A DNA stretch of 64,000 nucleotides from Zhihengliuella alba (GTDB taxonomy: Bacteria > Actinomycetota > Actinomycetes > Actinomycetales > Micrococcaceae): positions 620,001 to 684,000 of the forward strand of contig NZ_BAABCJ010000001.1 in assembly GCF_039538765.1 (NCBI RefSeq). Reading direction: 5' to 3'. The position numbers and the translations under genes are program-made. Below, one piece after another: positions 54,037-61,355 of this stretch (positions are counted from its first letter, which is position 1; each line of letters starts with the position of its first letter). The notes beneath the pieces are model-generated. The model did no database searches. It saw nothing but the letters and a program-made list of their open reading frames with translations, and was not told where the DNA came from.

Positions 54037-56178
54037 ATGTCAGATGCCACCGCCCCGGAACGCTTCGACCGCTACCAGGACCTCGCCGGCGAGGTCGCCG
54101 ACGAGGTCGTCACCCACGCGAGCGTCGAGGAGCTCGAGCTCGCCGGCGGCCGCACGCTCGCGCTTGTCACGCTGGACAACGGACTCGACGCGCGTCGCCC
54201 CACCACCCTCGGCCCCAACAGCCTGATCGGCCTCGGCCGCGTCCTCGCCGAGCAGCAGCGGCGGGCACGGGACGGCGAGATCGACGCGCTGGCCGTCACC
54301 GGCAAGCCGGGCTTCTTCGTCGCCGGCGCGGACCTGTCCTTCGTCTCGTCGCTGCGCGACTCGGCCAACGCCGGGCAGATGGCCGAGCTCGGGCACGAGG
54401 TCTACGGACTGCTCGCGGACCTGGGCGTGCCGACCTTCGCGTTCGTCAACGGCGTCGCCCTCGGCGGCGGGCTCGAGGTCGCTCTCGCGTGCACCTACCG
54501 GACCGTCGCCGCGGAGGCGAAGGGCATCGGCCTGCCGGAGGCCTTCATCGGGCTCATCCCGGGCTGGGGCGGCGTCTACCGGCTGCCGCGCCTGATCGGC
54601 CCGGAGGCGGCCCTCCAGGTGATGATCGAGAACCCGCTGAACAACAACCGCTCGATCACCGGCCGTCGCGCGCACGAGCTCGGCATCGCCGACCACCTCG
54701 TGACGGAGGGGGACTTCGTGGCCGAGTCCGCCGCCTGGGCCGGGAGCGTCCTCGACGGCGCGGCGGTCGAGCGCCCGCACGCCACCGACCCCGCCACCCC
54801 CGAGGGGCGCGACCGCTGGGACGCGGCCCTGCGGAAGGCCGCAGCATTCGTGGAGGCCAAGATCTCCAACGCCGCACCCGCCCCGCTGAAGGTCCTGGAG
54901 GTCATGGCGGCCGGCCGCGACCTGACACAGCCGGAGGCGGCACGGCTGGAGGTCGACGCCCTGGTCGGGCTCATGCGCACGCACGAGTTCCACAACACCG
55001 TGTACGCGTTCCTCGAGCTCGTGCAGAAGCGTGCGAAGCGTCCCGCCGGGGCGCCGGACCAGGCGCTGGCCCGGCCGGTCGGGCGGATCGGGGTCGTCGG
55101 CGCCGGGCTCATGGCCGGGCAGTTCGCGCTGCTATTCGCCCAGGCCCTGCGCGTGCCGGTGACCATCACGGACCTGGACCAGGGCCGGGTGGACCGCGGC
55201 CTCGCCCACATCTCGGCCGATCTCGACAAGCAGGTGGCCAAGGGCCGCCTGAGGTCGGAGGACGCCGAGGCCGTACGCGCGCTGATCACCGGAACCACGG
55301 ACAAGGCCGACTTCGCCGACGCCGATCTGGTCATCGAGGCCGTCTTCGAGGAGCTCTCGGTCAAGAAGCAGGTCTTCGCCGAGGTGGAGGCAGTGGTCTC
55401 CCCGGAGTGCATCCTGGCCACGAACACCTCGTCACTGTCGGTGACCGAGATGGCGGCGGACCTGCAGCATCCCGAGCGCGTGGTCGGGTTCCACTTCTTC
55501 AATCCGGTCGCCGTCATGCCGCTGGTCGAGATCGTGCGGGCCCCGAGGACGGACGACGCCGTCGTCGCCACCGCCTTCGCGCTGGCCAGGGGCCTCGGCA
55601 AGACCGCCGTGCTGGTCCGCGACTCCGCCGCGTTCGTGGTGAACCGCGTCCTGCTCCGGCTCATGGGCGAGGTCCAGAACGCCTTCGACGAGGGCACGCC
55701 CGCGGAGGTCGCCGACGACGCGCTGCGCCCCATGGGGCTGCCGATGACCCCGTTCACGCTGCTGGCGATGGTCGGCATGCCGGTGGCCCAGCACGTCATG
55801 GAGTCCCTGCACGCCGCCTTCGGCGACCGGTTCCGCGTCTCCGCGAATCTCCAGCGGCTGATCGACCACGGGATCACCGGCCTCTGGGCTCGGGACGACG
55901 ACGGCGGCCGCACCATCCCGGAGGAGACCGCTGCGCTGCTCGAGCGTGGCGACGAGCCGTCCACCTCGGAGGAGGTCCTCCGCCGCACCCAGGATGCCCT
56001 GGCCGAGGAGATCGGACTCATCGTGAACGAGGGCGTGGTCGCCAGTCCGGAGGACGTGGATCTGTGCATGATCCTCGGTGCGGGCTGGCCCATGCATCTC
56101 GGCGGCATCACGCCCTACCTGGACCAGGTCGGGGCGTCGGAGCGTGTGAACGGACGGAAGTTCCACCCAGGACGCTGA
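54037..56178 (+). CDS. fadB: multifunctional fatty acid beta-oxidation enzyme (enoyl-CoA hydratase / 3-hydroxyacyl-CoA dehydrogenase)
   Basis: FadB-type enzyme of 713 residues combining two steps of beta-oxidation. An N-terminal crotonase domain (about 20-280) has GKPGFFVAGADLSF near 89 and NGVALGGGLEVALAC near 137; the NAD-binding domain has IGVVGAGLMAGQFALLFAQA near 349; the dehydrogenase signature GFHFFNPVAVMPLVEIV lies near 484, followed by the C-terminal 3HCDH domain. The ATG at 54037 is chosen because similarity begins there and AGAGGA lies upstream. No fadA thiolase is adjacent, which is unusual. A repressor-type operator controls the promoter. Confidence 0.95.
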   Translation: MSDATAPERFDRYQDLAGEVADEVVTHASVEELELAGGRTLALVTLDNGLDARRPTTLGPNSLIGLGRVLAEQQRRARDGEIDALAVTGKPGFFVAGADLSFVSSLRDSANAGQMAELGHEVYGLLADLGVPTFAFVNGVALGGGLEVALACTYRTVAAEAKGIGLPEAFIGLIPGWGGVYRLPRLIGPEAALQVMIENPLNNNRSITGRRAHELGIADHLVTEGDFVAESAAWAGSVLDGAAVERPHATDPATPEGRDRWDAALRKAAAFVEAKISNAAPAPLKVLEVMAAGRDLTQPEAARLEVDALVGLMRTHEFHNTVYAFLELVQKRAKRPAGAPDQALARPVGRIGVVGAGLMAGQFALLFAQALRVPVTITDLDQGRVDRGLAHISADLDKQVAKGRLRSEDAEAVRALITGTTDKADFADADLVIEAVFEELSVKKQVFAEVEAVVSPECILATNTSSLSVTEMAADLQHPERVVGFHFFNPVAVMPLVEIVRAPRTDDAVVATAFALARGLGKTAVLVRDSAAFVVNRVLLRLMGEVQNAFDEGTPAEVADDALRPMGLPMTPFTLLAMVGMPVAQHVMESLHAAFGDRFRVSANLQRLIDHGITGLWARDDDGGRTIPEETAALLERGDEPSTSEEVLRRTQDALAEEIGLIVNEGVVASPEDVDLCMILGAGWPMHLGGITPYLDQVGASERVNGRKFHPGR

Positions 56179-56212
56179 CGCACGGGCCCGGCGGCGTTCC
56201 TATGATGGAGGC

Positions 56213-56737
56213 ATGACTCTCCCCGCCGCACCGCACGCCGTCACTCCCGCCGGGCCCGCAGACGGGGCAGGAGCACCCCCCCCGGGTCCTCCGGCCCCGA
56301 CCCGCCGGGGCTTCCTGAACCGCACCGCGCTCGGGGGTACCGCGGCCGCCGGCACGCTCGCGCTGGCGGCCTGCTCCCCCGGGACGGCGCCTCAGGCGTC
56401 AGCGCCGTCGGCTCCGGCGCCCGGCACCGAGGGCACCACCGCGCACGTGGTGGCTCCGGCCTCCGAGCTGCCTCGCGGGTCCAAGCTGAGCGTGGAGATC
56501 GAGGGCCGCAACTACCTGCTCTTCCGCCCGAGCGAGACCTCCGTCCTGGCCTACCGGGCCCTGTGCACGCATGCGGGCTGCCAGGTCCAGGTCGGCGACG
56601 AGCACGACTTCCACTGCCCGTGCCACAACTCAGAGTTCGCGCCCGAGGACGGGACGCCCACGGCAGGTCCGGCGGACGCCCCGCTGGAGCGCTTCGCGGC
56701 CGAGATCGACGGCGAGGACGTCCTCGTCTACGTCTGA
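56213..56737 (+). CDS. Tat-exported Rieske [2Fe-2S] lipoprotein
   Basis: A 174-residue protein with a twin-arginine signal (TRRGFLNRTAL, residues 30-40) whose hydrophobic region ends in a lipobox LAAC with Cys54, then a low-complexity linker and a C-terminal Rieske domain. The cluster ligands are Cys118 and His120 in CTHAGC and Cys135/His138 in CPCHNS, with Cys123 and Cys137 placed for the usual disulfide. It is not next to cytochrome bc genes, so it is probably not the respiratory Rieske subunit. TATGAT (56201-56206) lies 6 nt before the ATG at 56213. Its 3' end overlaps the convergent ABC gene by 10 bp. Confidence 0.9.
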   Translation: MTLPAAPHAVTPAGPADGAGAPPPGPPAPTRRGFLNRTALGGTAAAGTLALAACSPGTAPQASAPSAPAPGTEGTTAHVVAPASELPRGSKLSVEIEGRNYLLFRPSETSVLAYRALCTHAGCQVQVGDEHDFHCPCHNSEFAPEDGTPTAGPADAPLERFAAEIDGEDVLVYV

Positions 56738-58290
56738 GTGCCCCGCCCGGGGCCGTCCGGCGCGTGAGCGGTCCGCCCCCAGCGGGCCGCCCCGGCGCCG
56801 TGCACCCCGTGGGTGCCGTCCCCGCAGCCGTCCCCCTCGCCGGACGGGTCCGGGAGGCGGACGACACGGTCGGCGGCCGCCGCGGCGAACGATTCGTCGT
56901 GCGTGCTGAACAGCACGGCCCGGCCCGCCTCCGTCCTGCGTGCGAGCAAGCGGCGCAGCAGGCCGATGCCGGCGTCGTCGAGGGCGACCGTGGGCTCGTC
57001 GCAGAGCAGCACGTCCGGCTCGCGCACCAGCACCGTGGCCAGTGCCACGAGTCGGCGAGCGGCGCCGGAGAGCTCGTAGGGGTGGGAGTCCGCGGCGTCG
57101 GCCAGGCCGACCTCGTCCAGGATCCGTGCGACGCCCTGCGAGTCCTCGAGCCCGAATCCGACCTCCCGGGACACCGTGCGCTCGAAGAGCTGGTCCCCGC
57201 TGCGCTGCAGCAGCAGGCCCACGCGTCCGGTGCTCCGGACGGTTCCCGAGAGCGGCGGCAGCAGGCCGGCGGCCGTCTTGAGCAGCGTGGTCTTCCCCGC
57301 GCCGTTGGGACCGAGGAGGGCGACGGTCTCCCCCGGCCGGAGCGCCAGATCCACGCCGGTCTGCAGCGCCTGCGCGGACCATCGGGGCCGCAGCCGCCGC
57401 GACGAGGCCTCGCGAACCCGGTAGCCGATGCCGGCGTCGGCCAGCTCCAGCAGCGGTCTCGACCGGCGCGGTCCCGCGGCCGCTGCCGGGCCGGCCGGCC
57501 TGGACGGCGGGGACTGCCGCTCTGTCACGGCCGGGAGAGCCGCCCGCACCAGCCGGCCGCCCGCGAGCTCCCGGACGTCGTCGGCCCGCGCGGGGAGCCC
57601 ATCGCTGCGGCGGGCCAGATGGATGACGGCCCGTCCGGCGGCGCACCGCTGCGCGATCCACTCCGCCACCCGGTCACGGGCGCCCGCGTCGAGGCCCGCG
57701 AACGGCTCGTCGAGCACCAGCACCTCCGGGTCGGTCACGGCCAGCGCCGCCAGCGCCACGATCCGCTCCTGACCGCCCGAGAGCCGCTCGACCTCGCGTT
57801 CCAGCAGGTGCTCGATCCCGAGCCCGGCCGCCGCCTCGCCGACCCTCTCGCGCATCCGCGCCCGCGGGACCCCCTGGTTCTCGAGCGCGAACGCGATCTC
57901 CTCCGCCACGGTCTGGCGGGCCCCGGAGAGGAAGTGCCCGGCCTCCTGCGGCAGCACGCCGATGTACCGGGCCCAGCCGGCCGGATCGATCCGGACGCGC
58001 TGGCCCGCGGAGAAGGCGAGGCGCCGTCCGGCCACCAGGAACTCGGCGTCCAGGACGTCGTCGTCGGGGTCCGCGCCGGCCGGGGCGCCGTGCAGCGACG
58101 GCGCGGGGAGCATGCCGCCCAGCACCCGCCCCAGGGTGGTCTTCCCCGAGCCGGACGCCCCGACGACCGCCGTCAGCGAGCCCGGGGCCACGGCGAGGTG
58201 GACGCCGCGCAGGATCTCCGGCCCGTGGCCGCCGAAGCGGAAGGACCGGATCCGGGCCTCCAGCAGCGGCGCCGGCGCCGGGCGGCTCAC
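56728..58290 (-). CDS. ECF transporter ATPase, two fused ABC domains
   Basis: A 520-residue protein with two ABC ATPase domains, as in fused EcfA1/EcfA2 proteins. Domain 1 (about 8-235) has Walker A GASGSGKTT, signature LSGGQERIVAL and Walker B VLVLDEPF. Domain 2 (about 270-500) has Walker A GPNGAGKTT and Walker B VLLCDEPT but a degenerate signature, ELSGAARRLVAL, lacking the second Gly-Gln. It powers vitamin or metabolite uptake with EcfT and the S component. The GTG at 58290 overlaps the ecfT stop as GTGA. Confidence 0.93.
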   Translation of the reverse strand: MSRPAPAPLLEARIRSFRFGGHGPEILRGVHLAVAPGSLTAVVGASGSGKTTLGRVLGGMLPAPSLHGAPAGADPDDDVLDAEFLVAGRRLAFSAGQRVRIDPAGWARYIGVLPQEAGHFLSGARQTVAEEIAFALENQGVPRARMRERVGEAAAGLGIEHLLEREVERLSGGQERIVALAALAVTDPEVLVLDEPFAGLDAGARDRVAEWIAQRCAAGRAVIHLARRSDGLPARADDVRELAGGRLVRAALPAVTERQSPPSRPAGPAAAAGPRRSRPLLELADAGIGYRVREASSRRLRPRWSAQALQTGVDLALRPGETVALLGPNGAGKTTLLKTAAGLLPPLSGTVRSTGRVGLLLQRSGDQLFERTVSREVGFGLEDSQGVARILDEVGLADAADSHPYELSGAARRLVALATVLVREPDVLLCDEPTVALDDAGIGLLRRLLARRTEAGRAVLFSTHDESFAAAAADRVVRLPDPSGEGDGCGDGTHGVHGAGAARWGRTAHAPDGPGRGTQT

Positions 58291-59039
58291 TCGGCACCGC
58301 CGAGGTGCAGGATCAGGACGGGCACGACGACGGCCCCCACGGCGGCGGTCCACCGGACGAGGCGCTGGAGCGGGGAGTCGGGCACGCTCCGCAGCCGGGT
58401 CCTGCGGGCCACGGAGGAGGGGAAGCCGCGCGCGGCGAGGTGCGGCGCCCGGTCGGCGGCCTCCTGCACGGAGGACAGCACCAGCGGAACGGCCTGGAGG
58501 CGGGCCGCCCGCCAGGAGCGCCGGAGGGGTCCCGGAGGCCGCTGCGCGGGGCCGGCGGCGAGACGGAGCGTCTGGGCGTCGGCGATGGCACGACGCCGTC
58601 GCCGTAGGGCCGGCACCAAGGCGAGCGTCGCAGCCAGGAGGTAGCCGGCCTGCGGCGGGACCGGCGCGAGGTCGACGGCCGCGACCAGCTGGTGCCGGTC
58701 GAGGGCCAGCGCGACAGTCGCCGCGACCACCACCAGGACCGCGAGCCGGAGCCCGAGGTGCGCCGCGACGGACAGGCCCTCGGCGGTGAGCCGCATCCAT
58801 CCGGCCTCCAGGAGCACCCGGTCCCCCGTGCGGTCGAACAGGGCGTGGATCATCGCCTGCGAGGCCCACACCGGGAGGAGGATCGCGGCCGACGCGCCGG
58901 CCACCCCGGCCAGGCGTCCGCGCGCCGCGGCCGCACCGAGGCACACGAGGACCACGGCCAGGCTGACGGGCCAGGCGGCGAGCGCCGTCGTCGTGGTGAC
59001 GACGAGTGCCGCGACCGCGAGGACGGTGAACGGGTGCAA
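58287..59039 (-). CDS. ECF transporter transmembrane protein EcfT
   Basis: A 250-residue membrane protein with about five helices and the coupling-helix region typical of EcfT, including AADRAPHLAARGF near 203-215 with the Ala-Arg-Gly motif, and a second Arg-rich stretch near 142-160. It links the S component to the ATPases. The start is TTG at 59039, supported by AGGAG 10 nt upstream and by an in-frame stop just before it. Seven bp after the S component gene. Confidence 0.88.
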   Translation of the reverse strand: MHPFTVLAVAALVVTTTTALAAWPVSLAVVLVCLGAAAARGRLAGVAGASAAILLPVWASQAMIHALFDRTGDRVLLEAGWMRLTAEGLSVAAHLGLRLAVLVVVAATVALALDRHQLVAAVDLAPVPPQAGYLLAATLALVPALRRRRRAIADAQTLRLAAGPAQRPPGPLRRSWRAARLQAVPLVLSSVQEAADRAPHLAARGFPSSVARRTRLRSVPDSPLQRLVRWTAAVGAVVVPVLILHLGGAE

Positions 59040-59046
59040 CGGTTCG

Positions 59047-59943
59047 CTACTCCTGCGGCTGCGGGCGCCGGCCGAGCACCCGGTGGCGGCGGACGAAGGC
59101 GAAGGTGCGGGTCAGCCGGCCGGGGAGGGCGTGGACCAGGAGCGCGGCGATCAGGAAGACGACGGCCTTGTCGCCCGGGTCGGAGATCAGGGCCTGCTTG
59201 GTGACGGCGGAGAGGAGCGAGTCCCCCATGGCGCGGAAGGCGCCGACGAGGGCGCCGGTCCCGACCCCGGAGGTGCCCCCGAAGACGAAGGCGGCCACCG
59301 GTGCCGCGACGAGGCCCCCGACGACCCCGGCCAGCAGGCCGGCGACAGGGGCCACGACGATGCGGCGGACGGCTCCGAACCGCGCCGCGGTGCCGGCGAG
59401 CAGACCGATCAGCCCCGCTCCGGCGGCGAACGGCAGGACGGTCGGGTTAAACAGGGACCACACGAGCGTCCCGAGCACGCCCGTGGCGGCCCCGGCGCGG
59501 CGGCCGGCGAGGAACCCCACGAGCACCGTGCCGATCGAATCCAGGTAGAGCGGCACCATGACCGAGCCGACGAACTGCCCCAGCACGATGTTCAACGCCA
59601 GCGCGACGGGGATGAGCGTGAGCGTGCCGACCGGGAGCTCGGGCAGGACCGCTGCGAGCAGGAGGAGGGCGGCTGCCAGGTAGCCGGCGAAGGCGGCGAG
59701 CGCCACGCCCTGTCCCAGGCCCTCGGCGATGCCTGCGGGCTGCGTGAGGACCAGCGCGAGGTAGGTGCCGGCGAGGACCGCGAAGCCGGCGATCCCGAGG
59801 GCGCGACGCCCGGTGCGGCCCCGGTCGGGACCGTCCTCGAGGATCAGTCCGCGTTCGGTCGGGTCGGCGGCGTCGGAGTCCGCTCCGCGGGCGACGGGCC
59901 CGGAGGCGGTGGGCTCGGGCGCGGAGGACGGGTGAGATGACAT
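59047..59943 (-). CDS. ECF transporter substrate-binding (S) component
   Basis: A 298-residue membrane protein with about six helices after a polar N-terminal 45 residues. The segment MVPLYLDSIGTVLVGFLAG near 127-145 and the preceding LNIVLGQFVGS are typical of one ECF S-component class. The substrate cannot be read from sequence. The neighbouring nucleoside hydrolase suggests a nucleoside, nucleobase or related compound. The ATG at 59943 lies inside a predicted leader helix, implying control of translation. AGGAG lies 8 nt upstream. Confidence 0.88.
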   Translation of the reverse strand: MSSHPSSAPEPTASGPVARGADSDAADPTERGLILEDGPDRGRTGRRALGIAGFAVLAGTYLALVLTQPAGIAEGLGQGVALAAFAGYLAAALLLLAAVLPELPVGTLTLIPVALALNIVLGQFVGSVMVPLYLDSIGTVLVGFLAGRRAGAATGVLGTLVWSLFNPTVLPFAAGAGLIGLLAGTAARFGAVRRIVVAPVAGLLAGVVGGLVAAPVAAFVFGGTSGVGTGALVGAFRAMGDSLLSAVTKQALISDPGDKAVVFLIAALLVHALPGRLTRTFAFVRRHRVLGRRPQPQE

Positions 59944-60047
59944 AGGGGTGCTCCTGGATCGCGGAATCGCCGGCGGGGCGCCGACGCACCCGGACGGGGT
60001 GTCGGCGCGGCCCCCTATGTCACCTCGGAGGCCGAGTGTGGATTTTA
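59934..60047 (-). promoter_or_regulatory. structured leader RNA sequestering the S-component start codon
   Basis: On the minus strand, after a -10-like TAAAAT (60042-60047), the leader segment GAGGUGACAUAGGGG (60012-60026) can pair over 15 bp, with one G-U, with CCCCUAUGUCAUCUC (59934-59948), which contains the AUG and the first codons of the S-component gene. The region between holds a perfect 8-bp hairpin, GCGCCGAC/GTCGGCGC (59978-60008). An upstream CUCGG/CCGAG hairpin would compete with the long helix. It matches no riboswitch class I recognise. Confidence 0.6.
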
Positions 60048-60084
60048 CACGGTGTGCCGCCGGCCGACCGCCGAGCGGTTCCCC

Positions 60085-61182
60085 TCACTCCCCGTGACGG
60101 AGCCGGCGGGCGTGGGCTCCCAGCCGGTCGACGAGCTCGGCGAAGCCCGCCTCCGGGTCGTTCCAGGCGACGACGCGGGCGTTCGCCGGACGGCCCCAGA
60201 GCCCTCGGTAGTCGGCGACGGTCGTGCCGATCAGCAGCGGCGAGTCGGTCTCGACGTCGACGACGGCGGGACGGGCCCGGTACTCCAGGGTCCCGGCCGC
60301 GACGCCCGCGGCGAAGTAGTCGTGGACGTGCGCGATGTAGCCCTGGTCGTAGTGGCGGTGGAACTCGAAGTAGAAGCGCAGGGCGTCGGAGAGGTACCGG
60401 ACCAGTGGGTCGCTGGACCGGCTGCGGAGCCCCTCCGGGTCACCGGGGCGCACGAGCTCCGCCGCCTCGCAGCCGGCCGCGGCCGCCAGCCGGGTCACGA
60501 CCTCCGGGGGCATCTCGAAGCGCTCGGTGGCCTCCAGCGCACAGACGACGGGCAGTTGGTCCGCGGCCAGCCCCGCCGCGGCCGCGGCGCCGTAGGCCGC
60601 GTAGACCTCGTGCGCCGCGTGGGGGTCCACGTGCGTGTTCCACTCGGCCGTCGGCGTCGTGTTGCCCTGGTAGTTGAAGCTGCCGCCCATGATCACCGCA
60701 CCCTTGAGCAGCCACGGCAGGCGCGGCTCGCGGCGCAGGGCCAGCGCGAAGTTCGTCAGCGGCGCCGTGAGCAGCGCCGTCAGCTCGCCGGGCGCGGCAC
60801 GGGCCGCCTCGATCCAGAAGTCGACGGCGTCGTCCGCGGCGCCGACTTCGGTCCCGTGCGAGGCGGACGACGGCGCCGGGAGCTCGGCGTAGCCGACGCC
60901 CTGGGGGCCATGGGTCTCCGGCGTCGTGACGAGCGGGATCCGCAGGGGCTCTCTCGCGCCGATCAGGACGGGCACGTCGGGGCGGCCGCAGAGGTCGAGG
61001 AGGGCCCGGTTGTTCGCCGCCACCTGCTCGACCGCGACGTTGCCGGGGGTGCTGGTGACGGCGACGAGCTCGACGTGATCGCAGGCCGCGAGGTACGCGA
61101 GGGCCAGGGCGTCGTCGATCCCGGTGTCGTTGTCGACGAGGATGCGGGCCGTCGGCGAGGTGCCGTCTCGGCGGGATTCCAT
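60085..61182 (-). CDS. nucleoside hydrolase (inosine-uridine preferring family)
   Basis: Hydrolyses the N-glycosidic bond of nucleosides to base and ribose. The 365-residue protein has the metal-binding DxDxxxDD motif as DNDTGIDDALAL at 17-28, a central TAPLTNFALAL near 145, KGAVIMGGSF near 165, and the second metal Asp in EWNTHVDPHAA near 182. The ATG at 61182 has AGGAGA 5 nt upstream. It is 141 bp upstream of the ECF S component on the same strand and divergent from argG. Base specificity cannot be told from sequence. Confidence 0.92.
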   Translation of the reverse strand: MESRRDGTSPTARILVDNDTGIDDALALAYLAACDHVELVAVTSTPGNVAVEQVAANNRALLDLCGRPDVPVLIGAREPLRIPLVTTPETHGPQGVGYAELPAPSSASHGTEVGAADDAVDFWIEAARAAPGELTALLTAPLTNFALALRREPRLPWLLKGAVIMGGSFNYQGNTTPTAEWNTHVDPHAAHEVYAAYGAAAAAGLAADQLPVVCALEATERFEMPPEVVTRLAAAAGCEAAELVRPGDPEGLRSRSSDPLVRYLSDALRFYFEFHRHYDQGYIAHVHDYFAAGVAAGTLEYRARPAVVDVETDSPLLIGTTVADYRGLWGRPANARVVAWNDPEAGFAELVDRLGAHARRLRHGE

Positions 61183-61289
61183 GCGGGTCTCCTGCGCTCT
61201 CTGCGGTGTGCGATCCGGTCGGCGGCCACTCGCGGCCGCCCCCCGCCGCGAGCCTACCGTGCGGGTTCCGGCGGAGATTCGAACCGCCA

Positions 61290-61318
61290 TGCATAGTCAT
61301 TCACAGTCATGCATAACA
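61290..61318 (+). promoter_or_regulatory. two ARG-box-like ArgR sites upstream of argG
   Basis: TGCATAGTCATTCA (61290-61303) matches the ArgR half-site pattern TGNAT-N4-ATTCA, and a second partial site, TGCATAACA, begins at 61310, exactly 20 bp further on, two helical turns. The second site runs up to the -35 box, so bound ArgR would block transcription. Confidence 0.6.
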
Positions 61319-61319
61319 A

Positions 61320-61348
61320 TTGGAAATCTGGCGGCGAGGGCCTAGCAT
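61320..61348 (+). promoter_or_regulatory. argG promoter
   Basis: TTGGAA (61320-61325) and TAGCAT (61343-61348) are separated by 17 bp. The -10 box lies 7 nt before the argG ATG, so the message is predicted to be leaderless. Confidence 0.7.
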
Positions 61349-61355
61349 TCTAGGT

